DNA of 64,000 nucleotides, from NCBI RefSeq assembly GCF_018449545.1, contig NZ_JAAVUR010000014.1, positions 87,350 to 151,349 of the forward strand, read 5' to 3'. The notes beneath the pieces are model-generated. The model worked only from the letters and a program-made list of their open reading frames with translations, made no database searches and had not been told where the DNA came from. How positions within the stretch are numbered: the first letter of the stretch is position 1; every line of letters starts with the position of its first letter. The position numbers were made by a program, and so were the translations under genes. Positions 8,048 to 16,793 of the stretch are shown here, in pieces. Origin of the DNA: Granulicella sp. dw_53. Lineage in GTDB: Bacteria > Acidobacteriota > Terriglobia > Terriglobales > Acidobacteriaceae.

Positions 8048-9136
8048 TCAGGCTTTCTGGACGACGTACTCCTCCAGCAATACCGTGATGAGCGCGGCGG
8101 TGGGGACGGCTACGAGAGCGCCGACGATGCCGGCGAGGGCGGTTCCGATGAGCAGGGATACGAGGATGGTGAGACCCATGAGATTCACGCTGGATCGCAT
8201 GATGCGGGGGATGAGGAAGCCGTTCTCGATGTTGAGGTAGATGGCGTAGAAGATGAGGACGCCTGCCATCTTGGTCCAGGAGTCCAAGGCGGCGACGAGG
8301 GCGGCGAGCAGGATGGTGAAGATGCCGCCGGCCACGGGAATGATGTTGAAGAGCCCCATGAGGACTCCGAGGAGCAGAAAGTAGCGGACGTGCAGGATGC
8401 CAAAGACGACGATGCTGGCGACGCCGAGGATGAGCATCAGAAGGCCCTGACCGAGGAGCCATTTGCTCATTTTGACATCGGCCTTAAGGAGGGTCTGATT
8501 GAGGCGAGGGCGATGTTCGCGGCTGAAGAGGGAGAGAAAGAAGTGGTACGCGTACTCGCCTTCTAGCATGAAGTAGACGCAGAGGAAGAGGGCGGTGAGG
8601 ATGTCGAACATGTGGCTCAGCCAGGCGGGGAGTGAGGTGAAGAGGTATCCGGCTGTTGCGGAGAGGGCGCCTTCGGTGCGCTGAGCTACGGACTCGATGC
8701 CGATGTGGTCGGCCATGGGGATTCGTTTGAGCTTGGCTACGACGGCGGGGATGCGTTGAGGTAGTTCGGTGGTGAACTCGCGGAGGTCGCGCAGCACTGG
8801 CGGCAGGCCGAAGGTGAAGAACAAGGTGAAGGCGAGGATGACGCCTACGAGGAGGATCAGGATCGAGACCGGCCGGGAGGGGTGACGGCCGCGGATCTGC
8901 AGCTTGGAGATGCTGTTGACGATGGGCATGAGTACGACGGCGAACAAGGCGCTGACGTACAGGATCTCCAGTTCCTTGGTGAGCTTCCATGCGAGAGCGA
9001 GAAGCAGCAGGATGACGAAGGTAAAGAGAATGTGTCCACGGACAGCGATGCGTGTTGCCTCCGGCTGCTTTGCGGGAGCGGCGGGCTCAAGGTCGTAGGA
9101 GTCGGACTGGGGAGGATCTGAGATGAGTTTGGACAG
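8048..9136 (-). CDS. AI-2E/PerM-family transporter, probable CTG start
   Basis: A membrane protein of about 362 residues in the AI-2E exporter/PerM family. The ends fit well: a first hairpin of hydrophobic segments (ILFTFVILLLLALAW and LYVSALFAVVLMPIV), a central amphipathic region with LPQRIPAVVAKLKRIP, and the conserved C-terminal part GILHVRYFLLLGVLMGLFN, PVAGGIFTILLAAL, FLIPRIM and NLMGLTILVSLLIG. The first in-frame ATG or TTG (8929, 8947) would cut off the first membrane segment. Upstream the frame stays open to a stop near 9197 with no ATG, GTG or TTG. A CTG at 9136 sits 6 bases after a GGAG, so I place the start there. Confidence 0.8.
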   Translation of the reverse strand: MSKLISDPPQSDSYDLEPAAPAKQPEATRIAVRGHILFTFVILLLLALAWKLTKELEILYVSALFAVVLMPIVNSISKLQIRGRHPSRPVSILILLVGVILAFTLFFTFGLPPVLRDLREFTTELPQRIPAVVAKLKRIPMADHIGIESVAQRTEGALSATAGYLFTSLPAWLSHMFDILTALFLCVYFMLEGEYAYHFFLSLFSREHRPRLNQTLLKADVKMSKWLLGQGLLMLILGVASIVVFGILHVRYFLLLGVLMGLFNIIPVAGGIFTILLAALVAALDSWTKMAGVLIFYAIYLNIENGFLIPRIMRSSVNLMGLTILVSLLIGTALAGIVGALVAVPTAALITVLLEEYVVQKA

Positions 9137-9210
9137 CGCGTGCTCCTGTCTGATGACGCGGGATCTCGCAGCTTTGCGAGGGACTAGTGGCTATGATGCC
9201 GTCCGTTGCG

Positions 9211-9825
9211 TTAGCGTCTGCGCGGAGCCGGGTTTTTCAAGGCTTTCAGTAACGCTTCGACGGTCTCCTGGGGGGTGAGGTTGGAGGTCTCGAGGGATAG
9301 GCCGGCGAGACGGACGTAGAGCGGATGACGGGCGGCGAAGCGGGCGTGGGCGGCGTCAGGGTCGGCGAGGACGGGACGGACGATGTCCTGGAGGACGCAG
9401 CGGTCGAAGAGGGTGGGAAATGGTGCGTCGAGGAAGATGGTGAAGGTGCCGGGGGTCTGCTCGAGGAGGAGGCGGTTGGTGAGGCCTTCGGGGGTGCCTC
9501 CGCCGAGAGCGATGACGGTGGAGCGATGGGTAAGGGCTGAGGCCAGGGCCGAGGATTCGAGCCGGCGGAAGCGGGTCTCGCCATGGACGGCGAAGATGTC
9601 GGGGATGGTGGAGCCGGTGCGCTGTTCGAGGTGCGCGTCGAGGTCGAGAAAGGTCCATCCGAGGCGGGCAGCGAGGAGGCGGCCTACGGTGGATTTTCCT
9701 GCTCCCATGAAGCCGGTGAGGACGATGCGCTCCAGAGATGGCGGGAGGGAGGGGGTTTCAGCGGCGATGGTCTCGGTTTGGGTGGCTGGCTCGGGCGACG
9801 GGGGCTGAGATTCGGTCGAAATCAT
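9211..9825 (-). CDS. aroK: Shikimate kinase
   Basis: A shikimate kinase of about 204 residues that phosphorylates shikimate in the chorismate pathway. After a low-complexity N-terminus, the P-loop GFMGAGKSTVGRLLA, the shikimate-binding DLDAHLEQ, the GETRFRRLES segment and the LGGGTP loop appear in the family order. The chosen start ATG 9825 lies behind GGAG at good distance; a longer reading to 9885 would cross the hairpin that ends the upstream transcript. The 25-residue Pro/Ser/Thr-rich N-terminal extension is not part of the fold. Confidence 0.93.
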   Translation of the reverse strand: MISTESQPPSPEPATQTETIAAETPSLPPSLERIVLTGFMGAGKSTVGRLLAARLGWTFLDLDAHLEQRTGSTIPDIFAVHGETRFRRLESSALASALTHRSTVIALGGGTPEGLTNRLLLEQTPGTFTIFLDAPFPTLFDRCVLQDIVRPVLADPDAAHARFAARHPLYVRLAGLSLETSNLTPQETVEALLKALKNPAPRRR

Positions 9826-9883
9826 GGTCGTTCTCCGTAGTTTAGTAGTTTCTGCTGCTTTCAAACCAGTTCTTTGCAACTGC

Positions 9884-9917
9884 AAACAAAAGCCGCGACC
9901 TTTTGGGGGTCGCGGCT
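9884..9917 (-). terminator. Terminator on minus strand between anti-sigma gene and aroK
   Basis: A perfect 10-bp stem AGCCGCGACC/GGTCGCGGCT (9891-9900 with 9908-9917) is followed on the minus strand by TTTTGTTT. It should stop transcription from the ECF sigma/anti-sigma pair before aroK. Confidence 0.8.
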
Positions 9918-10109
9918 CGGGAAGATCGAAGACTCTGAAGTGCGTTTAGCTTTTTCTCAGAGATTCATGCGAAAACTCCGCCCGGCCGCAGATACGGGCC
10001 AATAGCAGAGGGTAAAAAACACGGACTGGAAGCTCTTCGACATGCTTGAGGTAGCGTACACGCGGTAGAAGTGAGTTGCAAGCGAATCTTTAAGTCAAAA
10101 CGCTCGCTT

Positions 10110-10415
10110 TTAGCTAGGCAGGGGAGGCGAAGAGGGAAAACCGCCTTCGGCCTGTTCGGATTTGAGTTTGTTCTGGATGTTGCTCCAGACATCGTCGCTG
10201 GGTTCGTCCTGGGCGGGTTCGAGCAGCATGCGGGCTTGATCGGCGATGTACTGCAGATCGCGAACCAGGGCGGAGCAGTTTTCGCAAGTGTCCAGGTGGG
10301 CTTGCAGATTTGGATCGGAGGGGACCCCGCCGTTTCCGGATGCGAAGAGCTCAGGAAGCTGCTCCTGAAACTCAGCGCAAGACATCGTTGACTCGAGTTG
10401 CTGGGAGTTCTTCAT
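10110..10415 (-). CDS. Zinc-finger anti-sigma factor (ZAS family)
   Basis: A 101-residue soluble protein with the anti-sigma zinc motif HxxxCxxC (HLDTCENC, about residues 40-47) and an upstream Cys in SCAEFQEQLP that completes the site. It overlaps the end of the ECF sigma gene by 4 bp, the usual arrangement of a sigma factor with its cognate inhibitor. There is no membrane helix, so it is a cytoplasmic type that may sense redox or metal state through the zinc site. A start at MSCAEF, ten codons later, is also possible. Confidence 0.9.
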   Translation of the reverse strand: MKNSQQLESTMSCAEFQEQLPELFASGNGGVPSDPNLQAHLDTCENCSALVRDLQYIADQARMLLEPAQDEPSDDVWSNIQNKLKSEQAEGGFPSSPPLPS

Positions 10416-11119
10416 CGCACAGCCTCCTTCAGAACGGCCGGCTGGAGCGACTGGCCGGATTCACGGAGCAGTTCGCGAAGCTTGAGTCGGGCCTTATGCA
10501 GTTGAGATTTGCTATTACCAGTGGAGCATTCGAGCATAGTTGCGATCTCATTGTGTTCGTAGCCCTCGACATCATGCAGGACGAAGACCATGCGGTAGCC
10601 GGGGGGAAGGGAGGCAACGGCACGCTCCAAGGTGACACGGTCGACGGAGCCGGTGAGATGGGGATCGCGACTACCGAAGTCGCGCTTGGGGGCGTCGTCT
10701 TCTGAGGGATTGATGGTCTCTTCCAGAGAGACAAGTTGCAGGCCCTTTTTGCGGAGCTGCATGAGAACCAAATTGACAGTGAGGCGATGGAGCCAGGTAG
10801 AGAAGGCCGATTCGCCGCGGAAGCTGCCGATCTTGCGAAAGAGATGGAGGAAGGCCTCCTGGGTCATGTCTTCGGCTTCCGAGACGTTTCCCAGCATGCG
10901 CAGGCAGAGGGTGTAGACCCGGCGCTTGTGGAGGGCGTAGAGCTTGGAGAATGCCTCCGGATCGCCGGCCTTTGCTGCTTCTATAGCTTCGGCTTCTCCG
11001 GCGATGGGGGGATTACGTTTAAAGAGACCTTGCGCGGCTCTCGGCTCGGTGGCCGGGGGAGTCGCGGGAGGCGTTTGTAAATTGACTGGGCTGGATTCTG
11101 AGCTCATCGTTACGGTCAT
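10412..11119 (-). CDS. ECF-type RNA polymerase sigma factor (RpoE-like)
   Basis: A 235-residue sigma-70 family ECF factor. After a 45-residue Pro/Ala-rich N-terminus, region 2 has FSKLYALHKRRVYTLCLRML and SEAEDMTQEAFLHLFRKI, with WLHRLTVNL; region 4 has LPPGYRMVFVLHDVEGYEHN and the helix-turn-helix EIATMLECSTGNSKSQLHKA. It is followed and overlapped by its zinc anti-sigma factor. Its regulon cannot be read from the window. Confidence 0.93.
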   Translation of the reverse strand: MTVTMSSESSPVNLQTPPATPPATEPRAAQGLFKRNPPIAGEAEAIEAAKAGDPEAFSKLYALHKRRVYTLCLRMLGNVSEAEDMTQEAFLHLFRKIGSFRGESAFSTWLHRLTVNLVLMQLRKKGLQLVSLEETINPSEDDAPKRDFGSRDPHLTGSVDRVTLERAVASLPPGYRMVFVLHDVEGYEHNEIATMLECSTGNSKSQLHKARLKLRELLRESGQSLQPAVLKEAVR

Positions 11120-11245
11120 CGCCTCTTCTCGTTCTCAGACTATCGCAAAGCGAAGGCCGAGGTGTTATTTACCTGAGTCTGTTAAGAAGCTTCGACGGGT
11201 GCAAAGGTTGTATTTCCACGATGATGCGAGGAAAGCGGAGCAATA

Positions 11246-12400
11246 TCAGGAACCTATGAAACGGGCGTAGAGGGTTCGGGCGAGGGTGATGTCGGTCGTG
11301 CCCTGGATTACGGCCCGTCCGTCGGCGAAGAGGGTGAGGGTGTGGTCTCCGCGGCGGGTCCGGAAGCGGAGGAGGAGATCGTTGGAGCGGACGTCCGTGA
11401 GGTCGGAGTTCTGCGTCAGGCGCTCGCGCATGGCGGGCAGATCGACGGGGCGGTGGCGCTCGTGGATCTGAACGGAGTTGCGGCCGCATAGGGTGATGTG
11501 GGGGCGGCCTTCGCCGGCGAGATGCGAGAAGATGCGTTCGCCGCAGACGGTGCAACCAGGGCGAGGAGTCGAGGTGGCGATCTCGGAACGATCCAGATTG
11601 CCCTGACCTGCGAGGTTCCAGAGATCGAAGGAGAGCAGAGTGCGGCGCATGAGGTGGGGCTGGCCGGTGAGGAGTTTGAGGGCTTCCGTGGCCTGGAGCG
11701 AGGCGGCTAGATTTACGGCGGTGGAGAGGATGCCCGAGGTGTCGCAGGTTTCGACGGGGCCGGAGGGTGGCTTGGGGAAGATGCAGGCGAGGCAGGCGGT
11801 GCGATGTTCCGAGGGGGCGGGGAGGATGTTCATGGTCGCCGCATAGCCGCCGATCGCGGCGGCGTAGATCCAGGGGATGGATTCGCGGATGGCGTAGTCG
11901 TTGATGAGATAGCGGGTCTCGAAGTTATCGGTGGCGTCGAGGATGAGTTGGACGGGACGGCCGCCGCTGGGGGCCAGGAGCTCGTCGATATTGGCGGGGA
12001 TGAGGTCGGCGATGCGGGGGTGAACGGTGATGGTGGAGTTGAAGAGGGCTATCTTGCGGCGGGCGGCCTCGGCTTTAGGGAGGGAGTCCCGGGCGTCGGC
12101 CTCGTCGAAGAGGACCTGGCGTTGGAGGTTGGAGGGTTCGACGAAGTCGCGGTCGATGAGGGTCAAAGTTCCTACGCCAGCGCGGGCCAGCAGCGAGGCG
12201 GTGGCCGCCCCTGTGGCTCCGCAGCCGACGATGGCGACGTGGGAGGTGGAGAGGAGTTGCTGGCCTGCGGCGCCGATGCCCGGGAAGAGGATCTGACGGG
12301 AATAACGGTCGGAGTCGACGATGTAAGATGGCCGATCGGATGCCGAGGGTTCGGCGGTGGATTGGGAGGAGTCAACGGTGAGTTGCGAGATAGGAGACAT
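11246..12400 (-). CDS. MoeB/ThiF-family E1-like adenylyltransferase
   Basis: A 384-residue E1-like enzyme that should adenylate the C-terminal glycine of a ubiquitin-like sulfur carrier. Visible: DSDRYSRQILFPGIG at the start of the fold, the nucleotide loop GCGATGAATASLLARAGVG, DRDFVEPSNLQRQVLF, the DATDNFETRYLIND signature, and four zinc cysteines as CLAC and CTVC. A Cys in ETCDTSGIL lies at the ThiF-type active position. The last 100 residues match neither MoeB nor a rhodanese domain. Start ATG 12400 (MSPISQL) precedes the fold by about 30 residues. The moaD-moaE pair at 29.5 kb could supply the substrate. Confidence 0.88.
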   Translation of the reverse strand: MSPISQLTVDSSQSTAEPSASDRPSYIVDSDRYSRQILFPGIGAAGQQLLSTSHVAIVGCGATGAATASLLARAGVGTLTLIDRDFVEPSNLQRQVLFDEADARDSLPKAEAARRKIALFNSTITVHPRIADLIPANIDELLAPSGGRPVQLILDATDNFETRYLINDYAIRESIPWIYAAAIGGYAATMNILPAPSEHRTACLACIFPKPPSGPVETCDTSGILSTAVNLAASLQATEALKLLTGQPHLMRRTLLSFDLWNLAGQGNLDRSEIATSTPRPGCTVCGERIFSHLAGEGRPHITLCGRNSVQIHERHRPVDLPAMRERLTQNSDLTDVRSNDLLLRFRTRRGDHTLTLFADGRAVIQGTTDITLARTLYARFIGS

Positions 12401-12579
12401 GGGCAGAGAGGGCGCGAGTTTGACAATCCCAAAGACGCCGCTTCTTCGTAGTATAGGGAAGAAGAGTTGGTTCGGCATCCGGGGGCCTGGGAGGGGATCG
12501 GTTTTCTGCATCCAACGTAAGAGCCTTCCTATACATCGGAGAGGATTGGAGCTTATTCCCAACTCACTCAATATTTTTT

Positions 12580-15500
12580 TTGCGACGTTTTGGGGAACGG
12601 TTGACGAATCTGGATGCGAGATGGGCAGTTGAGCTGAAGCAAGCAAGGAAGACGAGGTCGGATTTGCCGGGCTGGGTTCCAGGATTTCGAACGATATCGC
12701 GGTGGATCGCTTCCATATGCGGGGGGACAGCTGGCCTGGCGGCTGGCGCCTTCGTGTTGGTGCCGTGTATCGCTGCGACAGCACAAGGCGTTCCTGCGGG
12801 GACTCCGGCCGCTGTTCCTGCGCCCTCGAGCCAGACGCTTCCGTCGTTGAGCCCGTCTTCGAATCCGGCGCCTGGCGTTCCCGTGGCTCCGGGGCAGCAG
12901 ATGGTGGCGCCAAGGTTCGCTGGGGCTCCTCCCGCGTCTACGCCGGAACAGAGTCAAGCGGTACCTCCCCGGACGACCGATGTGTCGATTTGGTCGTGGC
13001 GCGGGCTGCGCGTCAGCAAGATCGATTTTGAAGGCGTGACGTTTGAGGAAGCCGACACGCTGCCGGCGGAGCTGGCACAGAAGACTGGCGAGGCGCTCGA
13101 TCCTGAGAAGGTGCGCGAGAGCATGCGGCGACTGTTTGCGAGCGGGCGGTATCGAGATATCTCTGTGCGGGGCGTTCGTGAAGGAGATACGGTTCGGCTG
13201 ATCTATACGGGTACGGTGCGTTACTACGTGGGGCGAGTGACGATCCTTGGGGTGAAGAGCGAGCGGCTGACATCGCTGTTGGAGTTTGCGACCAAGCTGG
13301 AGCCGGGAACGGCGTTCAACGAGTCGGCGCTGCAAGCCGGTGTGGAGGGGATTCAGCAGTCTCTGCAACAGAATGGGTACTTCGAGTCGAAGGTGACCGT
13401 GACCTCCGTGGTGGACGTGGAGGGAGCTCAGGTGGACGCTGCCTACACGGTGACGATTGGGGCGCAGGCGCGTGTAGGACAGGTGGTGGTTGAAGGAGCC
13501 GATGCGGGCCTGACCACCGAGGAGTTTCGCAAGAAGGGAAAGCTGAAGGCGCGAAGCAAGGTGACGCGAGAGACGGTCGGCAACGCCCTGACGCGGCTGC
13601 GGGCACAGTACCAGAAGAAAGACCGCCTCGAGGCGACGATTGCGTTGCAGAAGCAGACGTATGACTCAGGGCGAAAAGAACTGGACTACGACTTTCTAGC
13701 GAAGCAGGGGCCAGAGGTAAAGGTAGTAGTGGAGGGCGTGAAGCTCTCGAAGAGCAGGATGCATCTGCTGGTGCCGATCTTTGAAGAGGGCACGATCGAT
13801 AATGACCTGCTAAACGAAGGGCTGCACAATATTCGCGAGTACCTGGAGCAGCAGGGCTACTTCGACGCGTCGGTCGATGTGAAGGTGCTGGGTGCAGATA
13901 CGCCGACCGAACGGGTGGTATACACGGTGGACCGCGGGGTGAAGCATAAGGTCATCAGCGTGGTGATCGAAGGCAACAAATACTTCAAGGAAGACCTGCT
14001 ACGGGAACGGCTCCGGGTACAGAAGGCGGACAACTACCAACGCAGTGGACGGTATAGCCAATCGCTGGTGAATTCCGATGTGAGTTCGATTCGTGCGCTT
14101 TACCGGGCCAATGGATTCGACCAGGCCAAGGTAGCGACCGATGTCGATGACACGGATGAAGGGCAGAACGGAAAAGCGCTGAAGTCCGCGCAGATCCATG
14201 TGAAGTACACCATTGAAGAAGGACCGCAGCAGAAGTTCGGTACGGTCGATCTGGCGGGCGTGGATGCGAGCCGGACGAAGGACTTGAAGGGGCTCTTGAA
14301 CGCGCAGTCCGGGCAACCGTTTTCTCTGATTACCTTGTCGGGCGATCGCGATGCGGTGCTGGCCTATTACGTCAGCCATGGCTTCGATCAAGCCCGCGTG
14401 GAGATCAAGCAGGCGAAGGAAGACGATAATGCAGGCGTGACGGATGTGGTTCTGAATGTCACAGAGGGGCAGCAGGTCTTTGTCAACCATGTCTTGACGT
14501 CTGGCATAAGCCATACGCGTCCACGGGTGGTGGCAAGCCAGGTGCTGGTGCATCCGAATGATCCGCTCGACCAGAGCGCGTTGTTGGAGACGCAACGTAA
14601 TCTTTACAACCTTGCGCTTTTCAATGAGGTGATTGCCGCGGTGCAGAACCCTATGGGAAATGCTCCGCGCAAGAATGTCCTGATTCAGCTCACAGAGGCG
14701 CGGCGCTGGGACGTGACGTACGGCTTCGGTTTTGAGGCGCAGACGGGCCAGCCTGGTACCGGTACTATCTCGGAGGCTTCGCGCATTCAGCTGGGGCTGC
14801 CGCCCAATGCACAGTTTTCGCAGGAGGGGAACGCGGGAGTCAGCCCTCGGGTCACCCTGGATGTAACAAGGATCAACCTGCGTGGCTCGCAGAATTCTTT
14901 GACCCTGCATACGACGTATGGACTGTTGGAGAAGATTGCGACCTTGAGCTTCCAGAACCCACACCTGCTCGGAAAGAAGAACTTCGCGGCGACGGTCTCG
15001 GGTGGATACTCCAATGTGCAGAACATCACTACCTTCAAGGCGTCGACGCTGCAGTTCGATTTCAGAGTGACGCATAAGGTGAAGCGGGCGGATACTTTTC
15101 TTTACGATTTCCAATACCGGCGTGTTAAAGTCGACCCGAATAGCCTGCAGGTATCTGCGAATCTGATTCCTCTGCTCTCGCAGCCTGTGCGTGTCGGTGG
15201 GCCGGGGATCACCTGGTTCCACGATACGAGGCAGCCCGGACCCCTGGATGCAACCAAGGGCATGTATACGTCGGTGCAGGAGTTTCTGGCTTCGTCCAAG
15301 TTTGGATCGCAGACGGACTTCAACAGAATCGATGCATCGAACTCGACGTACTACGAGTTTGGCAAACGAAAATATGTGCTGGCTCGCAATACGCGCGTGG
15401 GATTCGAACAGACGTTTGGTGTCAATCCCAACGCCTCTACCGATCCGACCTCGACTTGCTTTGTGGCGCTGTTGAAGACTAATCCGAGCTGTGTCGCAGT

Positions 15501-16002
15501 GCCCTTGCCAGAGCGGCTGTATGCGGGCGGCGCTTCCTCGCATCGCGGCTTTGGAATCAATGGCGCTGGGCCGCGCGATCTGCAGACGGGCTTTCCTGTG
15601 GGCGGAACTGCAGCCTTCGTGAACACGCTTGAGTTGCGGCTTCCAGCTCCGACACTTCCTTACGTCGGTGATAGCGTCAACTTCGTCATCTTCCACGACA
15701 TGGGCAATGTGTTTCAAAGTGCCGGCCAGGTGCTGCCGAGTTTCTTAAGATTCAAACAGCCGGATCGCGATACTTGTAAGAATGTCTCCGGCTCTATTGG
15801 GACCTGCAACTTCAATTATTTTTCGCATGCGATTGGGCTTGGAGCGCGATACAGGACGCCGGTGGGTCCAATACGGGTCGATTTTAGTTACAATCTCAAT
15901 CCGCCGATTTATCCGGTGATCTACGACTTCAACAATAGTCTGCCGCATGTGGGCCAGGCGAATCACTTCGGCTTCTTCTTCAGCATCGGGGAGAGTTTCT
16001 GA
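12580..16002 (+). CDS. BamA/TamA-family Omp85 outer-membrane assembly protein with seven POTRA repeats
   Basis: An Omp85 protein of up to 1140 residues that should insert beta-barrel proteins into the outer membrane. A signal peptide region (LAAGAFVLVPCIAATAQ, about residues 52-68) and a Pro/Ala-rich linker precede seven POTRA-like units between about 144 and 705, by my reading of the recurring beta-alpha-alpha-beta pattern with GYF-type turns. The 16-strand barrel follows, with HRGFGINGAG as the loop-6 RGF motif and a terminal Phe. E. coli BamA has five POTRA units. There is no ATG start: TTG 12580, TTG 12601 and TTG 12664 (after GAGG) are candidates; the last gives the most ordinary signal peptide. 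The stop overlaps the next start (TGATG). Confidence 0.93.
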   Translation: MRRFGERLTNLDARWAVELKQARKTRSDLPGWVPGFRTISRWIASICGGTAGLAAGAFVLVPCIAATAQGVPAGTPAAVPAPSSQTLPSLSPSSNPAPGVPVAPGQQMVAPRFAGAPPASTPEQSQAVPPRTTDVSIWSWRGLRVSKIDFEGVTFEEADTLPAELAQKTGEALDPEKVRESMRRLFASGRYRDISVRGVREGDTVRLIYTGTVRYYVGRVTILGVKSERLTSLLEFATKLEPGTAFNESALQAGVEGIQQSLQQNGYFESKVTVTSVVDVEGAQVDAAYTVTIGAQARVGQVVVEGADAGLTTEEFRKKGKLKARSKVTRETVGNALTRLRAQYQKKDRLEATIALQKQTYDSGRKELDYDFLAKQGPEVKVVVEGVKLSKSRMHLLVPIFEEGTIDNDLLNEGLHNIREYLEQQGYFDASVDVKVLGADTPTERVVYTVDRGVKHKVISVVIEGNKYFKEDLLRERLRVQKADNYQRSGRYSQSLVNSDVSSIRALYRANGFDQAKVATDVDDTDEGQNGKALKSAQIHVKYTIEEGPQQKFGTVDLAGVDASRTKDLKGLLNAQSGQPFSLITLSGDRDAVLAYYVSHGFDQARVEIKQAKEDDNAGVTDVVLNVTEGQQVFVNHVLTSGISHTRPRVVASQVLVHPNDPLDQSALLETQRNLYNLALFNEVIAAVQNPMGNAPRKNVLIQLTEARRWDVTYGFGFEAQTGQPGTGTISEASRIQLGLPPNAQFSQEGNAGVSPRVTLDVTRINLRGSQNSLTLHTTYGLLEKIATLSFQNPHLLGKKNFAATVSGGYSNVQNITTFKASTLQFDFRVTHKVKRADTFLYDFQYRRVKVDPNSLQVSANLIPLLSQPVRVGGPGITWFHDTRQPGPLDATKGMYTSVQEFLASSKFGSQTDFNRIDASNSTYYEFGKRKYVLARNTRVGFEQTFGVNPNASTDPTSTCFVALLKTNPSCVAVPLPERLYAGGASSHRGFGINGAGPRDLQTGFPVGGTAAFVNTLELRLPAPTLPYVGDSVNFVIFHDMGNVFQSAGQVLPSFLRFKQPDRDTCKNVSGSIGTCNFNYFSHAIGLGARYRTPVGPIRVDFSYNLNPPIYPVIYDFNNSLPHVGQANHFGFFFSIGESF

Positions 16003-16793
16003 TGCGACAACTGCGATGGAGCGCGAGGATCGAGCAAAGGCATTGCCGCCGGTGGGCGATGGTGCTGGCGCTTCTCTGCGTGGGAATGGCGAGTTGGGCT
16101 CAGACCTCGAATCCTGTTGTTGCAGATCCGGCTACTCAGGGGAGTAAGGCTCCGGCGCCCCAAGAGGCGGTTTCCGGAGTTGAACTGGATCGTGTCATCG
16201 CGGTCGTAAATGACGATGTCATTTTAGAGAGCGACGTCGACCAGGAACGGAGGCTGATCGCGTTCCAGCCCTTTCGTGATGCCAGTAGAGGGTTTGGGCG
16301 GGAGCAGATTATTGAACGCCTCATCAACCGCGCTCTGATTTTGCGGCAGGCGCAACTTCAGCCTGAGGGTGAGGTGACGGACAAGCAGGTCGAAGAGCAA
16401 TTGACCGCGCTGCGAAAGGCGATTCCGGCTTGCAAAGAGTATCACTGCGAGACGGATGCCGGTTGGAGTCGGTTTGTAACTGACCAGGGCTTCACGATGC
16501 CAGAGCTGAAGAAGCTGTGGAGGGAGCGCATGGAGGTGCTGCGATTTATCGAGCTGCGCTTTCGGTCGGGCATCCAGATAACCAATGATGAGATTCGGGA
16601 GTATTACGAGAAGACGCTGCTGCCGCAGTATGCGAAGCAAGGATCTGTCGCACCGAAGATGGAGACGATCGCGGACAGAATCCAAGAGATACTGTTGCAG
16701 CAGAGGGTGAGTAACCTGCTGGGAGATTGGCTGAAATCGTTGCGGGCCCAAGGCACTGTGCGGACGATTCAGCAGGATGGGGCGCCACAGTGA
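16002..16793 (+). CDS. SurA N-terminal-like periplasmic chaperone without a PPIase domain
   Basis: A 263-residue exported protein with an Arg-rich N-region and hydrophobic core (AMVLALLCVGMASWAQ, about residues 19-34). The mature part resembles the SurA/PpiD N-terminal chaperone module: RVIAVVNDDVILESDVDQER, then helices with IIERLINRALILRQAQ and ITNDEIREYYEK. No parvulin domain follows; the protein ends where it would begin. It overlaps the BamA-like gene by 1 bp and tamB by 4 bp, so the three are translationally coupled, fitting a job in escorting outer-membrane proteins. Confidence 0.85.
   Translation: MRQLRWSARIEQRHCRRWAMVLALLCVGMASWAQTSNPVVADPATQGSKAPAPQEAVSGVELDRVIAVVNDDVILESDVDQERRLIAFQPFRDASRGFGREQIIERLINRALILRQAQLQPEGEVTDKQVEEQLTALRKAIPACKEYHCETDAGWSRFVTDQGFTMPELKKLWRERMEVLRFIELRFRSGIQITNDEIREYYEKTLLPQYAKQGSVAPKMETIADRIQEILLQQRVSNLLGDWLKSLRAQGTVRTIQQDGAPQ

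Noticed and set aside
13999..15717. A 572-codon minus-strand frame opposite the BamA-like gene
   Set aside because: It is a mirror of the plus-strand coding frame with no domain, signal or ribosome site.
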